The notes under the pieces are model-generated. The model ran no database searches and was not told where the DNA came from. It saw only the letters and a list, made by a program, of their open reading frames with translations. From Theocolax elegans (Eukaryota; Arthropoda; Insecta; Hymenoptera; Cerocephalidae), in contig CM047431.1 of the NCBI GenBank assembly GCA_026168455.1, forward strand, positions 22,199,365 to 22,263,364: DNA of 64,000 nt. Reading direction: 5' to 3'. Numbering within the stretch: position 1 is the first letter of the stretch; each line of letters starts with the position of its first letter. Made by a program: the position numbers and the translations under genes. Positions 20,906 through 30,998 of the stretch are shown here, piece after piece.

Positions 20906-21883
20906 CTGTAATCAGAGTGTTAGGATGGGTGAGTGAAAGGTTAAGAGAGATGTTTGTTAAGTATAATAACTATGATTGACTGAATGTATATAAAAAGTGA
21001 TGAATCCGTCGAAAATTAATTTGTTTACATGAACTGAAAGGATAAGCATGTTTTAATTGCTATAAAAGGTTGTGGTGACGTGTTACTACTGAAATGGATT
21101 TTTATTCGTGAAGTAAAAAAAAACCTACTTGTAAGGTGACAAATATAACATTGTTGTTTCTGTGATGATTTGTATATTCTGATTGAAGTTAAAATACGCC
21201 AAAACGTTAGGCTGCTTGATTTGAATTCGTAGAACATGTGTGTTTCGCCGACAAACTTATAACTCAAGACAATTTTCATAGAATTTGAAGCTGTTTGATT
21301 GTGACTAACTTGTGATTAATGTGGACTCGCATTTACTTGTGATTTTTTTGTAATGATGTGGGTTTACTTGAGGGAATGAGGTGAATGTTGGTACCCTTTT
21401 TTTTTTGTATTCATATGAAGCTCAGCTATGAAAAAATTTGAAAAAAAGGTATAGCACGAGTTTCACGAATTTACCGGGATCGTGACTTATGATACTAAGG
21501 TAAACAGATTGGGATAGGTGTAAGCGGTGGGATGTGAGTGTGTATAGATTGCTCGTGACTTGAAAGGTAGAATTCGGACTCTGTTCTTAATCCGAACTAA
21601 ACCTTTCAAACCAGTTATGATTCTATTTGATGAGGGAGTTGTTCATGATTAGGATGCTGTTGCTGAATGTAGTGTTAGTATGTATTACAGGAGGTTATCT
21701 TGGGTGGTGGCGTCCGGGGACGCGAAAAATATAATTCGATTTATCGAATTGTATTTTTCGTTTTTTTTTTTTGTGTACTAATATACGAATGCGTGTCTGT
21801 GAGGGTTTTGTTATTTATAAAAGGGGAGGGGAAGAGGGTAGGGTTATGATTGCTTTAGTGTACGCACTTGATCTACATGTGTG
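20906..21883 (-). other. spacer between integrase and envelope
   Basis: About 980 bp without a gene. It ends at the envelope splice acceptor. A near-palindromic ATAATTCGATTTATCGAATT stretch lies at 21731-21750, and poly-T runs are scattered. Confidence 0.6.
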
Positions 21884-24379
21884 TTAAGATTTGGGTGGGG
21901 GTGCGCGGACGGATGAAACTCTTTTAATTTTGTCTATATGTGTTACTCTGATTTCTTTTCCGCGTTTAAGGGTTACGTTGTGAGAATTATAGTCTATGTT
22001 GATTATCTCATATTTGCCTTTGTATTGTCTGGGGAATTTTCCTATTTGGGGTTCTTTTAGTAAATATACTAATTCACCTTCTCGGAAATGTTTCAGATTG
22101 AGTTTTTTGTCATAATAGTATTTGGATCTATACTTGGCTTGAACTAAATTCATAGCTGCTAGAGTTTGGTTTTGTGATATAGTTGATGTTAGATCGGCTA
22201 AATAATCTCCGAAATTTTGTAATGTTTCTTTGGGAGGGAAGCTTGATGGAGTTCTAGCTTTCTCTCCGAATACAAGTTCGTGCGGGGTAAAGGACGTTGC
22301 CTCGTGTTGAGTGCAGTTGTAAGCATGCTGACATGTGGATGTCCATTGATCCCATTCGCACATATTGTTGACGTATTGTTTGAGATACTCTGTGATGGTA
22401 TGGTGCATGCGTTCGATTCCGCCCATAGATTGAGGGTGGTACGCGGAAGATGCGTATTTTTCTATTTTAAATATTTTTGCAAATTCTGATAAGAGTTTAT
22501 TTTGGAAGTGCGACCCTTGATCCGTTACGATGATTCGTGGGGGTCCAAAATATGCTATAACTTTATCCATAAGAGACTTGGCTACTTCGTTGGCATTTGC
22601 TAGTTTTACTGGTGAGAGAACTATGAATTTCGTTAACCAGCATTGGACCGTTAAAATGTACCTATTACCTTCATACGTAGGTTTCAGTGGTCCATAGAAA
22701 TCCAACGATATTTTATCAAAGGCTCTGCTTGGAGTGTCAGTTATTACTAACGGAAGTCTGGTTTTAACTCGTACTAGTTTCTGGACACGACAATCTTCGC
22801 ATCCCAAAACAAACTGGTGTATATCTGGTCTCATGTTTCTCCAATAAAATTCTCTGGATATCTTATTGTAGGTTTTGTTGATTCCTCTGTGACCTCCTAT
22901 CGATGCTACATGAAATTCTTTTATCAATTTATATCTGTCCTCTACTGGCGGGACAGGTAGGTTGTTTAAAAATAGTACAATTGTTACGTTCGTTTTTTGA
23001 AAGCATCTGTTGCAATAATCTATGAGGTAGTCCCATTCGTTTTGTGTCATTATTTGTAAATCTTGCACTAGTCCTAACGTGTTAATTTTATTAGTTAAAA
23101 TAACCTGTTTTAAACGGTTGATGGCTTTTTTCAAATCTAATTTGAGTGGTTTGTTATGCATGTGATGCTTGATAAAAATATACATAATTACTACATTTTG
23201 GATTTTGGTAATTTCTACTTGGCCTATAGAAGGTTGAGACAATGCTAATGCTTCTTGAATTATGAATTGTCGTTCAGTTAATGCATCAATTACTTCTGTG
23301 TTACAAATAAGGTCTGTCGTTAATAAACAAGCTAAGTTTTCTTGAAATGCGAACGGATGACATTTTAGTTTAAGTACGTGAGTGAATGGAGGGCTAATGG
23401 AGTTGTTTGGAACTGCCCATGGTGGTTTTTTTGGTGGTCGTGCATTCTGTACAAGATGCGGGACTAAGGTTTTACTTATGTTTCCTGCTATTTTTTGGGA
23501 ATTATGAATTTGTTCAGAATGATTTGAGTTGTTTTCTGACGGTGCTGTGTCCGATTGATTATGCAGGGGATCGGGTCCTTGAAGTGGTGGTGGAGAGGTG
23601 TTGTTATCATCCTTGTCTATGTCCTGGTTGATGAATGAGGTTTTACTTAAATTTACTTCATGTCGTTTAATATAAGGTGTGAAGTGATTACCGGTGAGGT
23701 GGAGGTGTATAAAACCTTCGTTTGAGTCTGCTAGATATAAATTGTATTGCATATTTCCGAAATCATTTACATAGTGTACGCAGATGTTTTGATTGTAGGT
23801 ATGTGTGAATATATATAAACAATCAGCATCGCCATAGGCTGTATTTGAGCTCAATATGGCTGCTACGTTTGAGGGATCTCCGCAGTTTCGCATTGCTGGG
23901 GAGTTTAACAACTTACGCCGTAATTCAGTTGCTGAGACTTTTAGCTCGCATAGTTTGATTAGGCAATAGAATAAGCAGTTGCCCGGTGGGTCTGCTGGTA
24001 TATCGTAGGATTCAATCAAATCTGCGTGTGGTTCACTACATGTTGGACTTGGTTCATATACTCTAAATCTGCCTCTGTAGGACTCTGTGGAAGGAGTTTT
24101 TCCTTGTGATTCTTCTTTTCGCGGGACATAGTCGAAGTTTTCTACATTGTCAATGTTTGAAGGACCTTGATCAAAAAATGGGTCATCCAATATTGGAGGA
24201 TCTATTGGATCTATTTCATAGCTATTTGGTAATATATGTTCGTCCGAGCAATTCGATTCTTTTGAACTTGATTTACTGGAACTCAAGTCAGAATTGTCTT
24301 CGTTTGGGACGACAGTTGGTTCATACGTCGGAGATCTATGTTTAGCGTGTTCTTCATGTTTACGATGTGTTTTTTCCAT
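21884..24379 (-). CDS. OTU-protease/integrase polyprotein
   Basis: The 831-residue ORF starts at its own ATG, 8 nt after the stop of the upstream pol ORF and in another frame. Residues 1-120 are acidic and Ser-rich. Residues 126-238 form an OTU-type cysteine-protease domain: PPGNCLFYC carries the presumed nucleophile C135 and GNHFTPYI the histidine H232. Integrase follows, with a zinc module (GGHRGINKTYNKI, CEDCRVQK) and a core with DFYGPL, VTDQGSHF and GGIERMHH, the three acidic residues all present. The C-terminus has a GELVYLL-type DNA-binding tail. OTU domains usually cut ubiquitin chains; here it could also process the polyprotein. Both activities are predictions. Confidence 0.85.
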   Translation of the reverse strand: MEKTHRKHEEHAKHRSPTYEPTVVPNEDNSDLSSSKSSSKESNCSDEHILPNSYEIDPIDPPILDDPFFDQGPSNIDNVENFDYVPRKEESQGKTPSTESYRGRFRVYEPSPTCSEPHADLIESYDIPADPPGNCLFYCLIKLCELKVSATELRRKLLNSPAMRNCGDPSNVAAILSSNTAYGDADCLYIFTHTYNQNICVHYVNDFGNMQYNLYLADSNEGFIHLHLTGNHFTPYIKRHEVNLSKTSFINQDIDKDDNNTSPPPLQGPDPLHNQSDTAPSENNSNHSEQIHNSQKIAGNISKTLVPHLVQNARPPKKPPWAVPNNSISPPFTHVLKLKCHPFAFQENLACLLTTDLICNTEVIDALTERQFIIQEALALSQPSIGQVEITKIQNVVIMYIFIKHHMHNKPLKLDLKKAINRLKQVILTNKINTLGLVQDLQIMTQNEWDYLIDYCNRCFQKTNVTIVLFLNNLPVPPVEDRYKLIKEFHVASIGGHRGINKTYNKISREFYWRNMRPDIHQFVLGCEDCRVQKLVRVKTRLPLVITDTPSRAFDKISLDFYGPLKPTYEGNRYILTVQCWLTKFIVLSPVKLANANEVAKSLMDKVIAYFGPPRIIVTDQGSHFQNKLLSEFAKIFKIEKYASSAYHPQSMGGIERMHHTITEYLKQYVNNMCEWDQWTSTCQHAYNCTQHEATSFTPHELVFGEKARTPSSFPPKETLQNFGDYLADLTSTISQNQTLAAMNLVQAKYRSKYYYDKKLNLKHFREGELVYLLKEPQIGKFPRQYKGKYEIINIDYNSHNVTLKRGKEIRVTHIDKIKRVSSVRAPPPKS

Positions 24380-24387
24380 ATGTTTGT

Positions 24388-27300
24388 TTACTGGAGTGAC
24401 GAAGGATACTCTGGTTTTGAGTGACTAACTCGATTTTCTGCGTTCGCTGCGATCTTTGGGACTGGTTTTTCTATTAATTCTGGGTGTTTTTCCCATATGT
24501 CGACTTCAATTCCTTTTCTGCTATCAGTTTCTTTTTTCTTAATGTTAACTAACAAATTTAAATTGTCTCTATCTAAAATTTCCTTTATTTGGGTTGAAAT
24601 GTCGGGTTCCTGAATTTTCCTATTGACTGAAAGAATTGAGGATGAATCTGAGTGTGTGTTAGGTACTGAGAAATAACTTGGTTCAGTTTGAGTGCCTCTA
24701 GTAGTATGATCGTAAATTATTTTTGGTTTTTGTGTGTTTGGTGCTGGGCGGTTGCTTTCTCCTTGTATGTTTAACGGAGTGCTCGTTGCTTTTACATTTT
24801 TTGTTAAATTTTTATCTTTGCAGATATATGCCATTTTTTGACCACTAATTGCTTGGCTGATTATTACATCTGTGGTTGACTTTTCGTTGGCTGTGCTGGA
24901 CGTGGTTGACTCGTGTTTGCTGGATATTTTTTCTTTTTCTAATGATAAGGCTAGAGTGTGTAAAATTCTTTGTTTTTCTTCTTCTGGGAGTACAAATGAC
25001 TGTTTAATAGGGACTAGACGTACGTTGCCAAGAATACAGCCGTATTCGATGGTGTCGCAATAGTCCGGTGAATATAGATTCGTTTCTTCATCGAGAGTTA
25101 GCCACTGGACGTCTATTTTCTTTTTATTCTCTACTATGTCGTTCCTTGTTTTGCATAGATAAAAGTTGTTATGTTCGTTTCGGATGGCTAAAAATTCGTT
25201 TTTATAATAAATGATATTTTTTGAATTTTGTTGAGCTTCCTGCGTGATGATTGGTTTAACTTCTTTTTTTGCGTATTTTGTTGGAACTTCAATTTGATTA
25301 TGTACATAGTTTGCTGTTGGATCTACTTCTTCCTGTAATTTACGTTTACTTGCTGTACGGGCCATTAGGATTCTGGCTGGTGGACTATTTTCTTCGCCGT
25401 ATAATTTGCTGGAGTTTGCTTGTTTTTCTGCTAGTGCATATAGTTCTACTCGGGGTTTCTCTGGATTTTCTTCATTTGCTTTGATGATTGGATTGCGCGA
25501 AAGTGCGTCCGCATGTGAATTCTTGTCTCCTGGGCGATAGATTACACTGAAATTATAACCTCTGAGAGCTGCTTTCAGTCTGTTGAACCTGAGGTCTGTT
25601 TTTTCGCTAGTAAGGAAGTGTTTGAGAGGTTCGTGATCTGTAACGACTGTAAAGTGTTTACCGTAAAGGTATGGTGAAAACTGTTCTTTAGCGAATACTA
25701 CTGCTAACAATTCTTTATCATAAGTTGGGTAGAGAAGTTCACTGCCTTTAAGACAACGTGATGCATAGGCGCAAGGTCTATCCTTCCCTAGTTGGCCTTG
25801 ACTAAGGATAGCGCCTATTGCAAAATCGGAAGCGTCAGTTGTGACTATAAATGGTTTTTCGAGATCTGGTGCTTGTAGTATTGGTTCTTTGCATAATTCG
25901 TCACGAAGTTTTTCAAATGCATCATTTTCTGTTTTAGTCCATGTAAACTTCTTAGTCTTCTTTAGTAATTTATTTAGTGGGTTTGCAATTTTAGCGAAAT
26001 TTTCAATGAATCTTCTGTAATAATTGACGAATCCTAAAAATTGTTTTACTTTTTTGGGATTTGTAGGTGTAGGGTAGTTCTTTACTGCACTAATTTTGTT
26101 TGGATCTGTTTTTATGACTCCGTTGCCTACAATGTGTCCTAATACATGTGCTTCTCTTTTCAAAAATTGACACTTTTTAGGTTCAATAGTTAAATTCGCT
26201 TCTCCTAATCTTTTCATTAGTCTTTTGAATCGAATGCCATGTTGTTCGAGGTCTTGTGCGAACACCATGACATCGTCTAAGTATATTTCTAATTCTTTTC
26301 CTTGCAGACCCGCAAGTGCTAATGCCATAGCTTTACTGAATGTTACGGTTGCGTCCTTTAACCCCATGGCCATCCTTTTATATTGATATGAGCCTGTTGG
26401 AGCAGAAAAGGCAGTTTTGGCTGCATCTTGTGCATCCATTGGGACCTGATAAAATCCTTGTTTGAGGTCAATGGCCGAGATGTAGCGGCTTGATGCTAAA
26501 TTATCTAAAATGTCTGCTGTGAAGGGGAGGGGATAAAAAGATCCTACTGTGATCTCATTTAGCTTACGAAAATCCGTCACCAGTCTCCATCTTTTATTAC
26601 CTTGTGCGTCCGGATGTTTTGGAATAATCCACATTGGGGAGCAGTATGGTGAATTTGATGGTTCTATGATGTCGCTCTCTAAAAGTTTATTTAGTTCTAT
26701 TTCTATTTGCTGCTTAAGAGCTAAAGGGTATCTGTACTGTTTAGTTCTTACTGGCTTATCTGTGGTTGTTTGAATTTTGTGCGTAATTAGGTGCGTAGCA
26801 GGCAATGGTTCGCCGTCTAAGCCAAAAATATACGGGTTCTCTTCAATGAGACTTCTAACATGATCAAGTTCTTCTTGATTACAACCTTTGGTGTCTACTA
26901 ATGAGAGAATCGTTTGTACTCTTTCTTGTTTTGATAAAGTATTTTTTATTTTATTGTCTCGGGTAAGTTTCAATATTTTTGCATGGTGTTTTTCGTCGTC
27001 CTCACCGACGTAAATGTCAGAATCTGGAATTGTGGTTTCACACTTTAATATTTTTACTTCTGGAACTTGGATCTCTACGTCTTTATATCCGGTGTTTATA
27101 CACATGGCGTAAGCCTTGTCGTTGTGGTTTGAAGCTAGAAAATTGCCAAATAAAATGTCTTTGTGAATTTGTTGAAGAGGAACCCAGCCTGATTTAGCTG
27201 AGTTTTTGGAGACATTAGCGTGAATAACACGTCTCATTCTTGCCGGTATAACGAATGACTCTTTTTTGATAAATGGGAATTCTTTGTCTTTTACTCTTAA

Positions 27301-27894
27301 ACAGTTGTTAGCTGCATCTATTTGACCATTATGGTCGTTTATGAAATCCCAACCAATCAAACCGTCTGTGTCTATTGGGAAATCAGAAGGAACAATATGC
27401 ACTTTGCATAAAAAATTATGTAAAAATATCGCAGCTTCTCCAAGAGTGTAGTTTACTCCTTGGGTGACTCCGCTAATTGCTAGCTTTTTCTCTTTGTTTA
27501 TAAAGGTGTCTTCTGAGAGTAATGGCTGTTTGATTATTGATATATCCGCTCCTGAGTCAACGTAAAATTTTGCTTTTCCTTGCTTTAAATGATTGCTTGT
27601 TATTTCTACCACTGGTGGTCTACGACCCGTAGATAGAAATCTTAATTTAATTACTTCATCTTCTTGGCTTCTTGGTTGATCTTTTGTGTTTTCGCTTGCC
27701 TGTGTATCAAAGTGTGACCCCTTGGTTAATTTTGAGTTCTTTGTGTCCGAGAGTGTGTGAGAAGTGAGTTGGTTTTGTTTTTCCGAAAATAATACTTCTA
27801 GACTGCTGGATCTGCTTAGATGAGATTGGTACTTTGAAACTTCCGCCTGCTCGGCATCTGAGGACAGTGGCGAGCAGTCTACTAGTTTAAATTG
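24388..27894 (-). CDS. pol: Pol: protease, reverse transcriptase, RNase H
   Basis: The frame opens 3 nt before the slippery heptamer at 27885-27891 and runs about 1168 codons. It has no ATG at its start, so it must be reached by -1 frameshifting from gag. Order: a Ser/Gln-rich linker; aspartic protease (YVDSGADISII); gypsy RT (DLKQGFYQVPM, catalytic YLDDVMVF); RNase H (TTDASDFAIGAIL, TDHEPL, DALSRNP). A long tail of about 330 residues follows. Its middle (FLAIRNEHNNFYLCKT to IEYGCILGNVRLV) looks like a small beta-barrel, perhaps SH3- or BAH-like, and I cannot name it. The ORF ends at TAA 24388-24390, directly before the integrase ORF. Confidence 0.9.
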   Translation of the reverse strand, partial: QFKLVDCSPLSSDAEQAEVSKYQSHLSRSSSLEVLFSEKQNQLTSHTLSDTKNSKLTKGSHFDTQASENTKDQPRSQEDEVIKLRFLSTGRRPPVVEITSNHLKQGKAKFYVDSGADISIIKQPLLSEDTFINKEKKLAISGVTQGVNYTLGEAAIFLHNFLCKVHIVPSDFPIDTDGLIGWDFINDHNGQIDAANNCLRVKDKEFPFIKKESFVIPARMRRVIHANVSKNSAKSGWVPLQQIHKDILFGNFLASNHNDKAYAMCINTGYKDVEIQVPEVKILKCETTIPDSDIYVGEDDEKHHAKILKLTRDNKIKNTLSKQERVQTILSLVDTKGCNQEELDHVRSLIEENPYIFGLDGEPLPATHLITHKIQTTTDKPVRTKQYRYPLALKQQIEIELNKLLESDIIEPSNSPYCSPMWIIPKHPDAQGNKRWRLVTDFRKLNEITVGSFYPLPFTADILDNLASSRYISAIDLKQGFYQVPMDAQDAAKTAFSAPTGSYQYKRMAMGLKDATVTFSKAMALALAGLQGKELEIYLDDVMVFAQDLEQHGIRFKRLMKRLGEANLTIEPKKCQFLKREAHVLGHIVGNGVIKTDPNKISAVKNYPTPTNPKKVKQFLGFVNYYRRFIENFAKIANPLNKLLKKTKKFTWTKTENDAFEKLRDELCKEPILQAPDLEKPFIVTTDASDFAIGAILSQGQLGKDRPCAYASRCLKGSELLYPTYDKELLAVVFAKEQFSPYLYGKHFTVVTDHEPLKHFLTSEKTDLRFNRLKAALRGYNFSVIYRPGDKNSHADALSRNPIIKANEENPEKPRVELYALAEKQANSSKLYGEENSPPARILMARTASKRKLQEEVDPTANYVHNQIEVPTKYAKKEVKPIITQEAQQNSKNIIYYKNEFLAIRNEHNNFYLCKTRNDIVENKKKIDVQWLTLDEETNLYSPDYCDTIEYGCILGNVRLVPIKQSFVLPEEEKQRILHTLALSLEKEKISSKHESTTSSTANEKSTTDVIISQAISGQKMAYICKDKNLTKNVKATSTPLNIQGESNRPAPNTQKPKIIYDHTTRGTQTEPSYFSVPNTHSDSSSILSVNRKIQEPDISTQIKEILDRDNLNLLVNIKKKETDSRKGIEVDIWEKHPELIEKPVPKIAANAENRVSHSKPEYPSSLQ
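27847..27891 (-). promoter_or_regulatory. -1 ribosomal frameshift signal, giant element
   Basis: Minus-strand TTTAAAC (27891-27885) ends gag as codons TTA AAC, directly before the TAG stop. After a 7-nt spacer, CTGCTCG pairs perfectly with CGAGCAG (27871-27877 with 27847-27853) around a 17-nt loop. The -1 frame has a TAG at 27897-27895, so the two frames overlap only in this short window. This fits the classical X XXY YYZ signal. Confidence 0.85.
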
Positions 27895-29855
27895 CTACTG
27901 CTGACATTTGGCTTATTTTGAGATTTGTCTGAGTTATCATTATTAGTGGTGGCGTTTGATTGCCTGTTGTATGAACTATGCTCCGATTGATGATTGGGGC
28001 GGCTGCTTTGCTCGTTTCTTTGTTGGGAATTACTGGTGTGATTCGATTTGGTACCGCTGGCATTGCTATCGGGCCTTTCCGCGCTGTAATTTCTATTGTA
28101 GTAGTTCCATCGACGATCGTTGTTGTAGTAATTGGGTCTGTGGCTGTAATTATTATTATTTACTCGCGGATTACTATTGTTATTGTAGTATCTATCGTTG
28201 TATCGAGTACGAGGGTTCCCGTAGTCGTGCTGCTGGTTATAATTGCTCTTCTCTCGGCGAAGCCTTTCATTGACTCGACGGTCAATACAGTTGCTAATTG
28301 AATGACCTTTTCTGTTACAATAGTTGCACGTTAGTTGTGGGATGTCATTATTTCGGGTGATATGCGGTTTTGATTGATCTACATTGGTTATCCTTAAGAG
28401 CTGCGTGGTAATACCATCAGCATCTTTTGATTCTTTGTTGGAATTTGCATTTTTGTTTTGGAGTCTGCACGCTTGTTGGCATTCGAACTGAGTAGCCCAT
28501 TTCATGGCTTCTCTTAGATTCGCCGGATGTTCGCTTCTTACTTGATTGTCGAATGGTTGTTTGAGACCATACATGAATTGCTGTAGTGTTTCTCGTTCTA
28601 TGGATAGTGTTTGCGATGTCTTCTCCGCTTCTGTGAGTGTCGTGTCAGCTTTGATTGAACTTAAAATTTTTCCTTTTAATGCTTGTATTCTAGAGCAGAA
28701 ATCGCTGACTGATTCAATGTCTTCTTGAGATATCACTCTGAGTTTACCGATAATGTCAAGAGTGCAGCCAAAGTTGCTATAGTGCGAGTATAAATCCTCT
28801 AGTAGACTTTCTACTCTGTCGTACGTAGTCAATCTATGAGCGTACGCTTCTAATGCTTTCCCAGTTAATTTGTTGGCCAATGATAGTAAAATTTTTCTTT
28901 CACTTGCCCGACCAAATGTTTCTGCCGTGTCTCTTATTGCTGCTGCAAATGTTGGAAGTGCGCCTTCTGAACCATTGAATGTTGGGATTAATTGGATAGA
29001 TTGGTATAGGGACATGTTGGCTGACGGGTCGTGCCGATTTTGCTGTATTTGAACTTGCGTGTTATCAGCTGTAGGAAGAACGTCACGTTCTCTAAGATTT
29101 GGGTTTTGTTGCACATTAAACATCCAATTTTGGGCGCGAGGGCTAAAGATATCTCTTGGGACTAAAATGCAGTTTTGTGCATTTGCAGCTGCCCATGCGT
29201 CTGTAAACTCAGTAGAACTGGGATGCTTTGTGTTGGACTGATTTTGTCGATGAATATCTTTTAGTGTTTCTGATCTTTTCATGGATCCATTGGGATTGTT
29301 TCTGGCCGAATACTGCGCTCCTAGCGTTGTGACTTCTTCGATAGGTGATGCGTTTCGTTTAGCTGATTCGTTGTTGGTATGCGTTTGCTGTCTTTCCTTT
29401 GGGCTGTTGACTCGATAGTTATTTTCACTTCCGAGATCTGTGGAAATCTGTGATCTGATTGACACTCGAGAACGAGGACGTGGTGATTCTAAACGGAACT
29501 TTTGCTCTCTGGCTCGCCTGTATTTTGTAAGTTCTGCATCTGAGCTTTCCGACTCTGAATCCGCATTCGCCATTTTGTCGTGGCAAAAAACGATCTCTTC
29601 GAGAGTTGCGATAGTTGCGGCTACCGATTTCTTATCGCCTTTCTTTTGAGTGAAAATTCTTTTGAAAATTTTTTCTAGTCGTTTATATTGATCGGGATCG
29701 CCGTACATCTCTTGGTGTATAATAGGATATGATGTTTCGTTTTCTATAATTTTCCGATTGCGCGGTATTGCTCCGCTGTTTGTCTGTAGTATCGTCTCAA
29801 TGTTGTCATCTTGGTCAAATAGCCTTGGAAGAGCTGAGTCAGAATTTGATGCCAT
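27882..29855 (-). CDS. gag: Gag of the giant element
   Basis: 657 residues from an ATG in a strong context (ACCATGG). The N-terminal 270 residues are charged and low in complexity. The centre (about 280-470) is a capsid-like region (LIPTFNGSEGALPTFAAAI, FMYGLKQPF). A CCHC knuckle, CNYCNRKGHSISNC, lies near residue 510. The last 130 residues are rich in Asn, Tyr, Arg and Ser and should bind RNA. Gag would build the virus-like particle. The stop directly follows the frameshift heptamer, so most ribosomes should stop here. Open frames on the opposite strand are shadows of its repetitive tail. Confidence 0.9.
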   Translation of the reverse strand: MASNSDSALPRLFDQDDNIETILQTNSGAIPRNRKIIENETSYPIIHQEMYGDPDQYKRLEKIFKRIFTQKKGDKKSVAATIATLEEIVFCHDKMANADSESESSDAELTKYRRAREQKFRLESPRPRSRVSIRSQISTDLGSENNYRVNSPKERQQTHTNNESAKRNASPIEEVTTLGAQYSARNNPNGSMKRSETLKDIHRQNQSNTKHPSSTEFTDAWAAANAQNCILVPRDIFSPRAQNWMFNVQQNPNLRERDVLPTADNTQVQIQQNRHDPSANMSLYQSIQLIPTFNGSEGALPTFAAAIRDTAETFGRASERKILLSLANKLTGKALEAYAHRLTTYDRVESLLEDLYSHYSNFGCTLDIIGKLRVISQEDIESVSDFCSRIQALKGKILSSIKADTTLTEAEKTSQTLSIERETLQQFMYGLKQPFDNQVRSEHPANLREAMKWATQFECQQACRLQNKNANSNKESKDADGITTQLLRITNVDQSKPHITRNNDIPQLTCNYCNRKGHSISNCIDRRVNERLRREKSNYNQQHDYGNPRTRYNDRYYNNNSNPRVNNNNYSHRPNYYNNDRRWNYYNRNYSAERPDSNASGTKSNHTSNSQQRNEQSSRPNHQSEHSSYNRQSNATTNNDNSDKSQNKPNVSSSNLN

Positions 29856-30998
29856 GGTTCTCGACGTGGCGTATCGGTGTCCTTTATTTATTTCACAAAC
29901 ACTGCTTATGTGCTAACTTATGTTCTAATTACCTTATGTCTAGTAAGAATGGGTTGTTTACTTATGCACGGTTGATTTACGTATGGTATGATGTAGAACA
30001 TATAATCAATCGTGTTAGAGGAGAGGGGGAAAAAAACGAAAAATAAGAGTAATTATACTTCTTGAAAGTTTGTACGCTTCTATTAGATTATTCAAAACCT
30101 TATGTGTAACGGGAAAATGTGCCCTTAAATCAGAAGGTTACTAATTATGAGTTAAAAAAACTTGCTTGTACATGTGTTTATCTTGAGTTTGGAATTGGAA
30201 GGCTGGTGGAAGGGAAAGGTAAATTTTTGGTAGAAGTGTATGTGAGTGATTTTTTTTTTTATTCTAGGAAATAATAAAGTGAAATTTAGTTATGATCTAC
30301 TCTCCAGTTTCCTGAGGGGGCTGCACTCGGTGGGTGCAATACTTAATCTACAGTGAAAATGTAAAATGAAATGATTAAGCGTGTTTCATTCCTTCGGTTT
30401 GCCTGTCTTATGTATCTTAATTTTCTACGTATATGTTTATAAGAATACGGTAAAATTAAAAAAATTATTTGGTGTGTTGAAAATATGAATACTCAGTGTG
30501 GTGATTTCTCTTCGCAACTTTCATATTTTGTCTTATTACTAACATAGTTTAGCTGGTATGCAGCTTCGAGGCGAGGAAAATGAATATAAATTCGGTCTCG
30601 ATCGTGGCTGACATCAGCACTCACTTACAAACTTATATAATCATGTATGTCCAATAGCATAGATTAGATGATAAACTTTATACTTAATATAATATTGTAT
30701 GCTTTCTATCTTAAATTTGAGTGGTACGGGATAATGGGGTAGACGATCTGTCTGAAATTGTACACTTGTTGGCATGTTGCTCGATTTCCCTTTTGTTTAC
30801 GTTTTATTTACTTATTTCGCATTTTTCTTTTTTTTTTTTGCAAGGTGCCTGTATGTAACGTTTGCCGTTAAAATGTGTTATTAATTAATAAGTGCGCGTG
30901 ATTTTGCACAGGTATGTTTGAAAATCTGTAGCTTTATTGGAAAGAGCGGATAAAAATCGGTGACCAACAAAGTACTGGTAAGGTTTTATGATTACATA
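29856..30998 (-). other. spacer between LRR ORF and gag
   Basis: About 1.1 kb, AT-rich, with poly-T runs and no open frame of note. With the LRR ORF ahead of gag, it may hold an internal start or splice acceptor for gag expression, but none can be pointed to with confidence. Confidence 0.5.

Noticed and set aside
27956..28301. Plus-strand frames of about 105 codons
   Set aside because: They are antisense to the low-complexity Asn/Tyr-rich tail of gag.
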